DNA of 64,000 bases, taken from Cypionkella aquatica. Lineage in GTDB: Bacteria; Pseudomonadota; Alphaproteobacteria; Rhodobacterales; Rhodobacteraceae. The notes under the pieces are model-generated. The model did no database searches. It was not told the origin of the DNA and worked only from the letters and a program-made list of their open reading frames with translations. Made by a program: the position numbers and the translations under genes. Of the stretch, positions 36,261 through 44,156 are shown in pieces (within the stretch, counting starts at the first letter, position 1; every line of letters begins with the position of its first letter). The stretch spans positions 310,920 to 374,919 of the forward strand of contig NZ_BSPP01000007.1 in the NCBI RefSeq assembly GCF_030161095.1. The letters run 5' to 3'.

Positions 36261-36551
36261 GAGAGCATCCTTGTGCAGCTTTGGATGGGTCGTGTCGTCA
36301 CATTATCAAGCTTTTGTGAGCCGGGAAAGCATTATTAATCTATCAAATATATCGTGATTGATTCGCGCGTGCTGGCAAGGTGGTTTTCACAGTAATTTCT
36401 GGGGTTTCGCGCGCGGTATTCTATCGGCGGTTGTTGGCTTGTTACGCTAAACCGACGCCTTCAGGGCCTGAGTCGCGATGATTTTCAGCTTTTTTGATAT
36501 TCAGGCCCCGAGCGGATTGATTCCTTTTTCAGTGGCAGTTAGGTCTTGGAT
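36261..36551. promoter_or_regulatory. Intergenic region between the small membrane protein and the Rrf2 regulator
   Basis: About 290 bp, AT-richer than the surroundings, containing the divergent promoters of both genes. A TTAGG a few bases before ATG 36552 serves as Shine-Dalgarno. I see no other clear element. Confidence 0.35.
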
Positions 36552-37016
36552 ATGATTACGCAAAAGATGAAATACGCGTTGAAAGCGCTGTTGGTGCTGG
36601 CGGATGCTGCGGCGCAACCCGCGCCGGAAGCCTTGACGATCGAAGCTATCGCCAAACGCTCGGGCACGCCAAAGCGGTTTCTTGAGCATATCCTGCTGGA
36701 AGTGCGCAATGCGGGCATCATCGCGTCGACCCGTGGGCGCTCGGGTGGCTATCAGCTGATCAAACCGCCGGCCGAGATTTCGATTTCCGAGTTGTTGCGG
36801 CTGATTGACGGGCCGATTGCGCCGCTGCCGTGCCTGTCGCGCCGCGCCTATCAACGCTGCGAGGATTGTGTTGACGAAGAAAGCTGCCGGATACGCAAGG
36901 TTTTCGCCGACATTTTCTGGTCTTATCTGCTGCTGATCGAATCGCTGACGTTGGCGGACATGCTGCGGTCGGATGTCGTTGCTTCGCAAGTTCTGGCAGA
37001 GCCACTGGCGTCTTAA
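36552..37016 (+). CDS. Rrf2-family transcriptional regulator with conserved cysteines
   Basis: 154-residue regulator. The N-terminus MITQKMKYALKALLVLAD and the winged helix (IEAIAKRSGTPKRFLEHIL, RGRSGGYQL) are typical of Rrf2 proteins. The dimerisation region carries clustered Cys residues (CLSRRAYQRCEDCVDEESC), in the place where IscR-type members bind an Fe-S cluster, so iron, redox or NO sensing is possible. I chose ATG 36552 over an in-frame TTG at 36546. It converges with the amine-dehydrogenase-like gene, which carries a [4Fe-4S] centre. Confidence 0.85.
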   Translation: MITQKMKYALKALLVLADAAAQPAPEALTIEAIAKRSGTPKRFLEHILLEVRNAGIIASTRGRSGGYQLIKPPAEISISELLRLIDGPIAPLPCLSRRAYQRCEDCVDEESCRIRKVFADIFWSYLLLIESLTLADMLRSDVVASQVLAEPLAS

Positions 37017-37025
37017 TTCTGCAAC

Positions 37026-39089
37026 CTAATCCTGCAAAGCGGTGACCTCGCGGCGGAACGGCAGCACATCCCCGATGTCGGGCATATCCAATTCGCGGGC
37101 AAAGCGATGGCCCGCATAGGTCGCCCAAGCAATCGGGCCGGGAGCGCAGGCATCGCCAATCACCTTGACCGACAGGATGCCCGCATCGGCCCAATCCGCC
37201 TCGCGCGCCTTCAGATCATGGTAAAGCTGATCCTGCGCGATGCGGCTTGCGACCATCACCACCGCCTCGGCGTCGATATGGGATGCGTGGCCAGTGTAGA
37301 CGCAGGCCGTGCTAACACCTTGATTTGTTAGGGAGGATATGACGGTGTTCAGCACGATCTTGACGCCTGCGGCGACAAGCCGACGATGGATCGCGGCCTG
37401 TTCCAGTGTGTTCAGGGTCCAATCCGACACATAGGCCGAAGGCGTCACCAACGTGACCGCGCAGCCATGTTGTGCCAGAAGTTCGGCCAGAACGCCGCCC
37501 ATATAATAGTGATCGTCGTCAAACACGGTCACGCGGCCCTTGGGCAGACGTCCCGCCATGAGATCATCAGGAGTGTAGACCGGTAGGCCGCTATTCGGGA
37601 TCGGCTCGACATGCATGCGCGCAACGCCATCGGCCCGCCACAGCGCCCCGGTGGCAATGGCGACGTGTTGAAAGCCAAAGTCGAGGATGTTTTCCGCGGT
37701 CAGGCAGCTGTCGAAATAGGTTTCCACGTTTGGACGCTGGCTGATCTGATAGGTGCGGTAATCCGCAACCCGGCCCCAAGCCGAAAGGCCGGGCAGCAGG
37801 CGTTCTTTGGCAACGCGACCCCCAAGCGTGGTGCTTGCCTCGGCCAAAGCCACATCATAGCCGCGCAGCGACAAAGCGCGGGCAGCTTCCAGCCCCGCCG
37901 GACCACTGCCGACGATCAGCACATTTGTGCTGGGGCCTTTGGCGTTCATCTTTTCAGGATGCCAACCCTTGCGCCATTCCTCCATGAAGGTCGGGTTCTG
38001 CGTGCAACGGCTGATGCTTTGGGTCATGTCGCCAGTGACGCAGATATTGCAGCCGATACATTCACGGATGTCTTCGATCCGGCCCTCCTCGATCTTTTTC
38101 GGCAGAAACGGATCGGCAATCGAGGGGCGGGCGCAACCGATGAAATCCAGCGCGCCTTGCCGGATCATTTTCGCCATCACATCAGGAGAGGTGAAGCGGC
38201 CAACACCGACGACGGGGCGGTTGGTCAGCGCGCGAATGCCTTGCACCAAGGTCTCTTGTGCCGCTTCGTCTTTGAAACGCGACGGGCCGGAACAATCCTC
38301 CCATGTGCCTTGGGCAAGATCCCAAAGGTCGGGCAGATCGCCGTTCATCGCAATGAAATCGCGCAATTCGGCGTTGGAAAAGCCAAGCTTGCCAATCTGT
38401 TCGTCAAGACTGACGCGCAGGGTCAGCGCCATCGTATCGCCGACCGCGTCGCGCATGTCGGAAAAAACCTCACGCACGAAACGCGAGCGGTTCTCAAGGC
38501 TGCCGCCATACTCATCGCTGCGTTGATTGGTGGCGCGGGACAGGAAATGTTGAAAGATACCAAACCCATGCGCGCCGTAAAGGCAGATCAAATCGAAACC
38601 TGCTGTTTTTGAGCGCTTTGCTGCGTTGACAAACCAGCGCCGCAAATCGCGAATGTCTGACTTGTCCAGGCCGCGTGCCTGCACCGGATCATTGGTGAAG
38701 GTGCGGATCGGTCCCGGAGATACCGCCATCGGCACCTCTTTGGTGTAGAAATTTGGGCCGTTGATGCCGGAATAGGCCAGTTGGATGCCCGCCAAACCGC
38801 CGTGGGTTTTCATTGCTTCTGCCATTTTGGCGATGGCCGGAACGTCCTGATCTTCCCACAGCCGCAGTTCGATAAATGGCGTGATTTCAGAGCTGTGGTG
38901 CATCTCGGTCTGCTCGGTGAAGATGACGCCCCATCCACCCTCTGCCTTGATGCCGCGCATCGCCGCCGCCGCAGACGGGTCGCGGTAGCCCGCACCGTTG
39001 CAATGCGGAACCTGATAAAATCGGTTTTTTGCGGTCAGCGGGCCGATCTTTTGCGGCTGAAACAGAATGTCATAGCGAGCGTCGCGCAT
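37026..39089 (-). CDS. Trimethylamine-dehydrogenase-family flavoprotein (histamine/amine dehydrogenase-like)
   Basis: 687-residue iron-sulfur flavoprotein: N-terminal Old-Yellow-Enzyme-like barrel, then [4Fe-4S] Cys at 344, 347, 350 and 362, then an ADP/FAD-binding half (VLIVGSGPAGLEAARAL). Cys30 in FYQVPHCNG matches the 6-S-cysteinyl-FMN Cys of trimethylamine dehydrogenase, and Tyr171/His174 in YGAH match its catalytic pair. The substrate bowl differs: the positions of its Tyr60, Trp264 and Trp355 are Gln60, Trp256 and Asp354, the triad I recall for histamine dehydrogenase. Start ATG 39089 (MRDARYDILF). Probably oxidatively deaminates or demethylates an amine. Last gene of a putative operon from the Rieske gene. 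Confidence 0.82.
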   Translation of the reverse strand: MRDARYDILFQPQKIGPLTAKNRFYQVPHCNGAGYRDPSAAAAMRGIKAEGGWGVIFTEQTEMHHSSEITPFIELRLWEDQDVPAIAKMAEAMKTHGGLAGIQLAYSGINGPNFYTKEVPMAVSPGPIRTFTNDPVQARGLDKSDIRDLRRWFVNAAKRSKTAGFDLICLYGAHGFGIFQHFLSRATNQRSDEYGGSLENRSRFVREVFSDMRDAVGDTMALTLRVSLDEQIGKLGFSNAELRDFIAMNGDLPDLWDLAQGTWEDCSGPSRFKDEAAQETLVQGIRALTNRPVVGVGRFTSPDVMAKMIRQGALDFIGCARPSIADPFLPKKIEEGRIEDIRECIGCNICVTGDMTQSISRCTQNPTFMEEWRKGWHPEKMNAKGPSTNVLIVGSGPAGLEAARALSLRGYDVALAEASTTLGGRVAKERLLPGLSAWGRVADYRTYQISQRPNVETYFDSCLTAENILDFGFQHVAIATGALWRADGVARMHVEPIPNSGLPVYTPDDLMAGRLPKGRVTVFDDDHYYMGGVLAELLAQHGCAVTLVTPSAYVSDWTLNTLEQAAIHRRLVAAGVKIVLNTVISSLTNQGVSTACVYTGHASHIDAEAVVMVASRIAQDQLYHDLKAREADWADAGILSVKVIGDACAPGPIAWATYAGHRFARELDMPDIGDVLPFRREVTALQD

Positions 39090-39179
39090 TTTCCGGCCTC
39101 TTGGGTAGGGTGGCACATCTTTGGCAGGCCGGGGGCGGCCGTAAAGGATGCAAAGGTGAAGCCTGAGTTAGGCTAAAAC

Positions 39180-40124
39180 TTAGCTGCTGCGGGGAACTGT
39201 CAGATGCAGGCCGGGGGTGGAATTGAGGGTGATCTTGGCGCGTGCATGGTCGATAAAGGCCTGCACCGTTAACGAAATGCCGGCACCGTCGGCCAAGGCC
39301 AGCCCCAGCTTCATCGGACGCACCGCACCTGCCAAAGGGATATAGTGGAGGCGGCGGCCATCCGGGGCAGCATCTGTCAAGGGTCGGATGTTGGCGATGG
39401 AATAGCCAAAGCCATTCGCCACCATCGACTGCATCACGCCCATGTCACGGGTGCGCTCGACAATGCTGGGCCGCAGGTTTTGCGCTGTGAAATGCGACAG
39501 AAAATAGTCCGAGGACAGCGGCAGATCCAACAGGATCATCGGATATTCTGCAAGATCGCCCGGGGTGACCTGATCGCGCTGGCCAAGCGGATGCGTCGGG
39601 GCCATCACCGCATAGGGCGGCAGGGTGACAAGCGGGATGAAGTTCAGATCAGCAGGAATATCAAGATCATAGGTCAGGGCGATATCAAGATTAGCGCTGC
39701 GCAATGCGGCAAAGATCTCCACCTGGTTCAGCTCTACTTGCGTGAAATCAACCTGCGGGAATTGTTGCACAAAGCTGAGGCGCAGCTGCGGCAAAACCAT
39801 CTGCGCGAAGGTGACAAGGCAGCCGACGGAAAGCGGGCCCCGCACCTTGCCGGTGATCTGATTGGCAAGTTCGTTCAGGCGGCCTGCCTCGGTCAGCACC
39901 TGCCGGGCCTGCGCTACGAATTGCCGCCCGCCTTGGGTCAGTGACAAGCCATGCGCATGTTTGCGCACGAACAAGGCCAAGCCAAATTCAGCCTCCAACT
40001 GCGAGATCGCGGCCGAGATTGAAGGGCTGGATACGTTAACTTTTTCCGCCGCAAGCGCGATTGAGCCGCTGTCACCAACTGCGACAAGGTATTCAAGCTG
40101 GCGCAGGGTAAAGCGGAGTGGCAT
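39180..40124 (-). CDS. LysR-family transcriptional regulator
   Basis: 314 residues: N-terminal winged helix (LAAEKVNVSSPSISAAISQLEAEFGLALFVRK) and a periplasmic-binding-fold effector domain. Lies in line with, and between, the DUF1028 gene and the amine-dehydrogenase-like gene, so it may be co-transcribed with both. TTAGGCTAA-type sequences near its own start, before the dehydrogenase, and upstream of the Rieske gene are candidate sites. Confidence 0.88.
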   Translation of the reverse strand: MPLRFTLRQLEYLVAVGDSGSIALAAEKVNVSSPSISAAISQLEAEFGLALFVRKHAHGLSLTQGGRQFVAQARQVLTEAGRLNELANQITGKVRGPLSVGCLVTFAQMVLPQLRLSFVQQFPQVDFTQVELNQVEIFAALRSANLDIALTYDLDIPADLNFIPLVTLPPYAVMAPTHPLGQRDQVTPGDLAEYPMILLDLPLSSDYFLSHFTAQNLRPSIVERTRDMGVMQSMVANGFGYSIANIRPLTDAAPDGRRLHYIPLAGAVRPMKLGLALADGAGISLTVQAFIDHARAKITLNSTPGLHLTVPRSS

Positions 40125-40143
40125 TTGGCTTGTCCGAACTGGG

Positions 40144-40158
40144 TTAGGGACAGGCTAA
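40144..40158. promoter_or_regulatory. Candidate LysR box upstream of the LysR gene
   Basis: TTAG-N7-CTAA, a 15-bp dyad with T-N11-A geometry, lies 20 bp before the LysR start. Related sequences TTAGGCTAA (39168-39176) and its reverse complement (42676-42684) occur upstream of the dehydrogenase and of the Rieske/monooxygenase pair. Confidence 0.4.
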
Positions 40159-40181
40159 GCTATTGCGTGCGTGCTGCCAAG

Positions 40182-40853
40182 TTATTCGTCGCCCGGCACA
40201 CCATAGGACGGGGCTTGCGTTGGATTTTCGGCGCGCTGGACATAGGCCGTCATCTGGGGCCGGTAAATTTGCCAAGCAGTTTCAAGGTCTTGGATCGGCG
40301 TCTCTGACCAATCAATCCGCAGGTCGACCAAGGGCCAATCCAACTTGTCAGCTATTTTCAGCCCCGCCGAATGGACCGGGCCAGCCTCGCCACCCGCCGC
40401 CAAGCCGGCGCTTAACGCGGCGATCAGGCGATCACCAAGATGGCCCTTAGCGGTTTCAAACGCCGCGGTCATTGCCGCTGGAATGGTGGGGTTTGCCAGA
40501 AGATTGCCACCTGCTGCACAGTCTTTGCCGCGTGCTTCACCCCAGATACCAAGGACTTGGCCGCCGGAGTGGATGGCGGTTTGACCCTGTGGATCAATCA
40601 CCAGAAGCTGTCTGTAATCAATGTGTTGACGGTCCTTGATCACAACCGCCAAAGCCTGATCGGCGGGCCTGCCGCGTGCCAGCTCATCCATCAGCAAGGG
40701 CCCCAAAGCGGGATCGGTGATGTTTTGGCTGGCGACTGCGCCCACCCCAGCGCGTGTATGGGCGCAGCGGGCGGCGACGGCGGGTGAGGAGGAGGAGATC
40801 ACCATGCCAAATTGGCCGGTTTTGGCGCAGCGGGCGATGAGGGAGAAGGTCAT
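40182..40853 (-). CDS. DUF1028-family protein (Ntn-hydrolase-like)
   Basis: 223 residues matching DUF1028: N-terminal MTFSLIARCAKTGQFGMVISS and ARAGVGAVASQNITDP-like core (TRAGVGAVASQNITDP), then GNLLANPTIPAAM and the C-terminal LVDLRIDW. The family is thought to be related to Ntn hydrolases and often sits with amine or amino-acid catabolism genes; activity is not established. 57 bases before the LysR gene. Confidence 0.8.
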   Translation of the reverse strand: MTFSLIARCAKTGQFGMVISSSSPAVAARCAHTRAGVGAVASQNITDPALGPLLMDELARGRPADQALAVVIKDRQHIDYRQLLVIDPQGQTAIHSGGQVLGIWGEARGKDCAAGGNLLANPTIPAAMTAAFETAKGHLGDRLIAALSAGLAAGGEAGPVHSAGLKIADKLDWPLVDLRIDWSETPIQDLETAWQIYRPQMTAYVQRAENPTQAPSYGVPGDE

Positions 40854-40873
40854 GGCGTGCCTTTTCTGCAGGG

Positions 40874-40924
40874 CCGGGGGCTGTCTGCCCCCGGACCCCC
40901 GAGGATATTTGTGAACAGATGAAA
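40874..40924. repeat. GC-hairpin repeat, family B, copy 1
   Basis: CCGGGGGC (40874-40881) pairs with GCCCCCGG (40887-40894); then ACCCCCGAGG and a tail (40905-40924, beginning ATATTTGTGAAC) that is identical base for base to 50678-50697. Located between the RidA and DUF1028 genes. An AT-rich dyad AAAACTT/AAGTTTT (40922-40941) follows. Confidence 0.75.
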
Positions 40925-40947
40925 ACTTTTAGCTAAGTTTTATCCAT

Positions 40948-41364
40948 TTAGTCGGGGATCACGGCGGTGGCGTCGATCTCGACCAGCCAATCGGGGCGGG
41001 CAAGGGCTACGACGGTGAGGCCAGTGCAAACCGGATGCACGCCTTTGATATATTCACCCATCACCCGGTAGACGGGTTCGCGGTGGCGCACGTCGGTGAG
41101 GTAGACGACGAGCTTGACCAGATGCTCCATCCGACCACCGGCTTCTTCGATCATCTGTTTGATATTGCTCATGACTTTATGGGCCTGTTCAGCGGGGTCG
41201 TGGCTGCCGAGGTTTTCGGCGGTGTCCAGATCCTGCGGGCAGGCACCGCGGAAGTAGAGAGTGGTTCCGCCGCGGGTGGCAACCAGATGGCAGAGGTCGT
41301 TATCCAGGTTCTGTTCGGGGTAGGTGACTTTGGTGTTGAACTTGCGGTAGCGGGTGATGGTCAT
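40948..41364 (-). CDS. RidA-family enamine/imine deaminase-like protein
   Basis: 138 residues of the RidA/YjgF/Rid family, which hydrolyse reactive enamines and imines to oxo compounds and ammonia. Visible landmarks are LYFRGACPQDL, AEQAHKVMSNIKQMIEEAG and VVYLTDVRHREPVY, and the C-terminal TVVALARPDWLVEIDATAVI. The family's catalytic Arg corresponds to the Arg in VALARPDWLVEI. Start at ATG 41364 (MTITRYRKF), 22 bases after the Rieske gene. An imine hydrolase makes sense next to an amine-oxidising flavoprotein. Confidence 0.83.
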   Translation of the reverse strand: MTITRYRKFNTKVTYPEQNLDNDLCHLVATRGGTTLYFRGACPQDLDTAENLGSHDPAEQAHKVMSNIKQMIEEAGGRMEHLVKLVVYLTDVRHREPVYRVMGEYIKGVHPVCTGLTVVALARPDWLVEIDATAVIPD

Positions 41365-41386
41365 TTTGAGCGTCCTGTTGCGGGAA

Positions 41387-42520
41387 TTAGGCCGGGATGC
41401 GGCTGGCAAGATATTGAGCGAATTCAAAATTTGGCCGCTCTAGGTGGGACAGCGGGCCCGGCGTGGCCATGCCTGACAAAAGGCCGCGATAGACTTTCTC
41501 TGTGCAGCCTTTGTCTTCGACATTCACATCGTCGAGCAGGGCTTTCACCGTGGCAAGGTTTTCTGCGGCGGCGGGATCGGCCATCCAATCGGCGGACATG
41601 CCACCGCCGAACAGCACGTTGACATGGCCCGGACCATCTGGCGTCAGCGACAGATACCAGAAATAGCCCGGCGTGAGCGTAATCAGCAGCGATGGATAGA
41701 TCGCCAAAAGCCAGGTGATGCGGCGTTGATCATCTTTCAGCGCCGTGTTGCTGGGATGGGCGAGGGCGAGCGGCACTGTGTCGTTTTTGACGATCCAGTG
41801 GTAGTTGAAGGCCGTCGTGCCTTCGGGGCAGGTCATCAAGTTCAGATCGCACGAACCGCCGATCGTTCCAGAATGGCAGACCGGCAGGTGATAGGATTCC
41901 ATGAAATTCTCGGCCAGAACTTTCCAGTTGGTGGCCCAACGGAATTCTTCGCGGAAGGTTTCAGTATAGGTCGACATATCAAGATAGCCGACCAGATTTT
42001 CGACGTCTTTCAGGGCGATAGAGGGGGATACGGCATCCGGGTTCAGCGAGACCATCACCCAGCCTAACCAAACCTCGCAGCGAATTTGCGGCAGGGCGAT
42101 GTCGGGTTTGCAGAAGCTTTCATTGAGCGCCATAGCGGGGGCGCCGCGCAACGAGCCGTCAAGATTATAGGTCCAGGCGTGATAGGGGCAAACGATGGCG
42201 CGGGTGTTGCCCCGGCCGTGCAGCAACGTGGACATGCGGTGGCGGCAGACGTTGGACATCGCGCGGATTGCGCCGTCGCGGTCTCGCAGCACGATCACTG
42301 GCTCGCCTGCGATTTGCATGGTCAGATAATCGCCGGGATTGGGCAGGCTTTCGGCGCGCCCGGCGCAGAGCCAGTCTTGTGCGAAGATGTGTTTTTGTTC
42401 CTGCGCCAGAAAGCTTTCGCTGGTGTAGACCGATTTCGGCATCGCATGCGCCTGATTGAACGGCACCGAGACATTGGCGTGCAGCTCGGCAGCGGGGGAA
42501 AGGGTTTGGTGCTGGTTCAT
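41387..42520 (-). CDS. Rieske non-heme iron oxygenase, alpha subunit
   Basis: 377-residue ring-hydroxylating-type oxygenase subunit. The Rieske [2Fe-2S] motif is CRHRMSTLLHGRGN then CPYHAW (C-x-H...C-x2-H). The catalytic iron site is seen in ENFMESYHLPVCH, with two His, and a downstream Asp. Such enzymes also N-demethylate quaternary ammonium compounds (GbcA, Stc2, carnitine oxygenase), which would fit the operon. Start ATG 42520 chosen at MNQHQTLSP; the longer frame runs through the promoter. A reductase partner is not in the operon; the divergent gene at 42774 is an FAD monooxygenase, not a ferredoxin reductase. Confidence 0.85.
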   Translation of the reverse strand: MNQHQTLSPAAELHANVSVPFNQAHAMPKSVYTSESFLAQEQKHIFAQDWLCAGRAESLPNPGDYLTMQIAGEPVIVLRDRDGAIRAMSNVCRHRMSTLLHGRGNTRAIVCPYHAWTYNLDGSLRGAPAMALNESFCKPDIALPQIRCEVWLGWVMVSLNPDAVSPSIALKDVENLVGYLDMSTYTETFREEFRWATNWKVLAENFMESYHLPVCHSGTIGGSCDLNLMTCPEGTTAFNYHWIVKNDTVPLALAHPSNTALKDDQRRITWLLAIYPSLLITLTPGYFWYLSLTPDGPGHVNVLFGGGMSADWMADPAAAENLATVKALLDDVNVEDKGCTEKVYRGLLSGMATPGPLSHLERPNFEFAQYLASRIPA

Positions 42521-42773
42521 GGCTGGCTCGTGGCTAGGGACGGTTGCGGCATGATAGGCATTGCGATGGCCGGGGCCAGAGCGTTGCGCAGGTTTTGCCC
42601 GAATATGCGCTGGGCGGCGATCAGTGTTTTGCTCAGCATTGCTTAGGCGGGGCTTAAGCCGATGCCGGTTGCGGGTTAGCCTAATCAACGCTGCGTGAAA
42701 TCCTTATTTGCGCAGGCGCGGGCTTGGCCTAGGACGGGGCAACATTGGACACCGCAGTTGAAGGAACGGCGCG
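42521..42773. promoter_or_regulatory. Divergent Rieske / FAD-monooxygenase promoter region
   Basis: 253 bp without a gene. A perfect palindrome GGCTTAAGCC (42651-42660) is preceded by TTAGGC (42643-42648), and TTAGCCTAA (42676-42684) lies 16 bp further on. These resemble the TTAGGCTAA sequence near the LysR and dehydrogenase genes. Confidence 0.4.
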
Positions 42774-44021
42774 ATGACATCTGAAACAGTTGACACGCTG
42801 GTGATTGGTGGCGGGCAGGCGGGGCTTGCGATGAGCGCGCAGTTGTCGGCGCACGGGCAGAGTCATCTGGTGCTGGAGCGGCACCGGATTGCTGAGCGTT
42901 GGCGCACGGAGCGTTGGGATTCGCTGGTGGCGAATGGTCCGGCTTGGCATGACCGTTTTCCGATCCGCAAGTTTGATAAGCTGGACCCGGATTCTTTTGC
43001 CAGCAAGCACGACATCGTGGCGTATTTCGAAGGTGTGGCCGAGCAGATCGCGGCGCCGATCCGCTGCGGGGTTGCGGTGACATCGCTGGTTCAGGATGGC
43101 GCGGGATTTGTTGCAGAAACCTCGGCGGGGCAAGTCAGGGCGCGCAATGTGGTGGTGGCGACGGGGCCGTTTCAGAAGCCGTTGATCCCGACCTTGGTGC
43201 CGGAAAGTGCCGGCATCGTGCAGATGCATTCCAACGCTTACCGCAATCCGGGGCAACTGCCTGACGGTGCGGTTTTGGTGGTGGGGGCGGGGTCGTCTGG
43301 GTCGCAGATTGCGGACGAGATCAACCGCTCGGGGCGTAAGGTGTTTTTGTCGGTGGGGCCGCATGATCGGCCGCCGCGCAGCTATCGCGGCCGCGATTTC
43401 TGCTGGTGGCTGGGTGTGCTGGGGCAGTGGGAGCAGAAGGTGAAGACGCCGGGGACCGAGCATATCACGATCGCGGTTTCGGGGGCTTATGGCGGGCATA
43501 CGGTGGATTTCCACGATCTGGCGGCGCAGGGGATGACCTTGCTGGGGCGGGTTGGGGCGTATCGGGATGGGGTGCTGGCGGTTGGCGATGATCTGGGGCG
43601 CAACGTGCGGGCGGGGAATGAGAACTATCTGGCCACTCTGGCGCTGGCGGATGCTTTCGCGGTCGAGCATGGACTGGATTTGCCGCTGGAAGAAGAGGCG
43701 AAGCTGATCGGGCCGGAGCCGGATTGTGTGACGCATCCAATTCTGGCGCTGGATCTGGCGGCGGAGGGCGTGACTTCGATCATCTGGGCCACCGGGTTTG
43801 CGCTCGATTTCGGGTGGTTGCAGGTGGATGCTTTTGACGCGCAGGGGCGGCCTGCGCATGATCGCGGCGTCTCGGGCGTGCCGGGCTTGTATTTTCTGGG
43901 GCTGCCGTGGCTGGCGCGGCGGGCCTCGCCGTTCATCTGGGGGGTCTGGGGTGATGCGGAGTATCTGGCCGGGCATATCGCGGCGAAGGATGTGTCCACG
44001 CGTGGACAGAAGACAGCCTGA
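42774..44021 (+). CDS. FAD/NADPH-dependent monooxygenase (CzcO/FMO-like)
   Basis: 415-residue flavoprotein with two dinucleotide-binding motifs: GGGQAGLAMSAQL near the N-terminus for FAD and GAGSSGSQIADEI near residue 180 for NADPH. Between them, VQMHSNAYRNP occupies the place of the FMO/BVMO fingerprint. The family oxygenates amines, ketones or sulfides, or acts as a general FAD-dependent oxidoreductase; the substrate is unknown. Divergent from the Rieske operon, so it may share regulation. A long perfect inverted repeat follows about 60 bases downstream. Confidence 0.82.
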   Translation: MTSETVDTLVIGGGQAGLAMSAQLSAHGQSHLVLERHRIAERWRTERWDSLVANGPAWHDRFPIRKFDKLDPDSFASKHDIVAYFEGVAEQIAAPIRCGVAVTSLVQDGAGFVAETSAGQVRARNVVVATGPFQKPLIPTLVPESAGIVQMHSNAYRNPGQLPDGAVLVVGAGSSGSQIADEINRSGRKVFLSVGPHDRPPRSYRGRDFCWWLGVLGQWEQKVKTPGTEHITIAVSGAYGGHTVDFHDLAAQGMTLLGRVGAYRDGVLAVGDDLGRNVRAGNENYLATLALADAFAVEHGLDLPLEEEAKLIGPEPDCVTHPILALDLAAEGVTSIIWATGFALDFGWLQVDAFDAQGRPAHDRGVSGVPGLYFLGLPWLARRASPFIWGVWGDAEYLAGHIAAKDVSTRGQKTA

Positions 44022-44083
44022 TATCAAATCAAGGGGTTAGGTGGGGGTGATTCATCTTTGCTTAACCTTTGTCCCATCGGCCA

Positions 44084-44151
44084 CGCCGCCCCGGACGTGA
44101 TCCGGGGCCTCGTGGTGTGATCGGAGGCCCCGGATCACGTCCGGGGCGGCG
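44084..44151. repeat. Perfect 28-bp inverted repeat with nested palindromes
   Basis: Arms 44084-44111 and 44124-44151 are perfectly complementary with a 12-base loop. Each arm itself holds CCCCGGA/TCCGGGG, so a cruciform with secondary hairpins is possible. It lies between two convergent genes and could end both transcripts, though there is no U-run. Confidence 0.9.
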
Positions 44152-44156
44152 GGGTT

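Noticed and set aside
36093-36338. Plus-strand frame of 81 codons between the ROK and Rrf2 genes
   Set aside because: It lacks a ribosome-binding site and its product looks random, whereas the opposite strand encodes a plausible membrane protein.
42729-44027. Antisense open frame of 432 codons opposite the FAD monooxygenase
   Set aside because: Arg/Pro/His-rich shadow; the plus strand has both dinucleotide-binding motifs.
44084-44151. A standard intrinsic terminator
   Set aside because: The hairpin is strong but no U-run follows on either strand; kept as a repeat.
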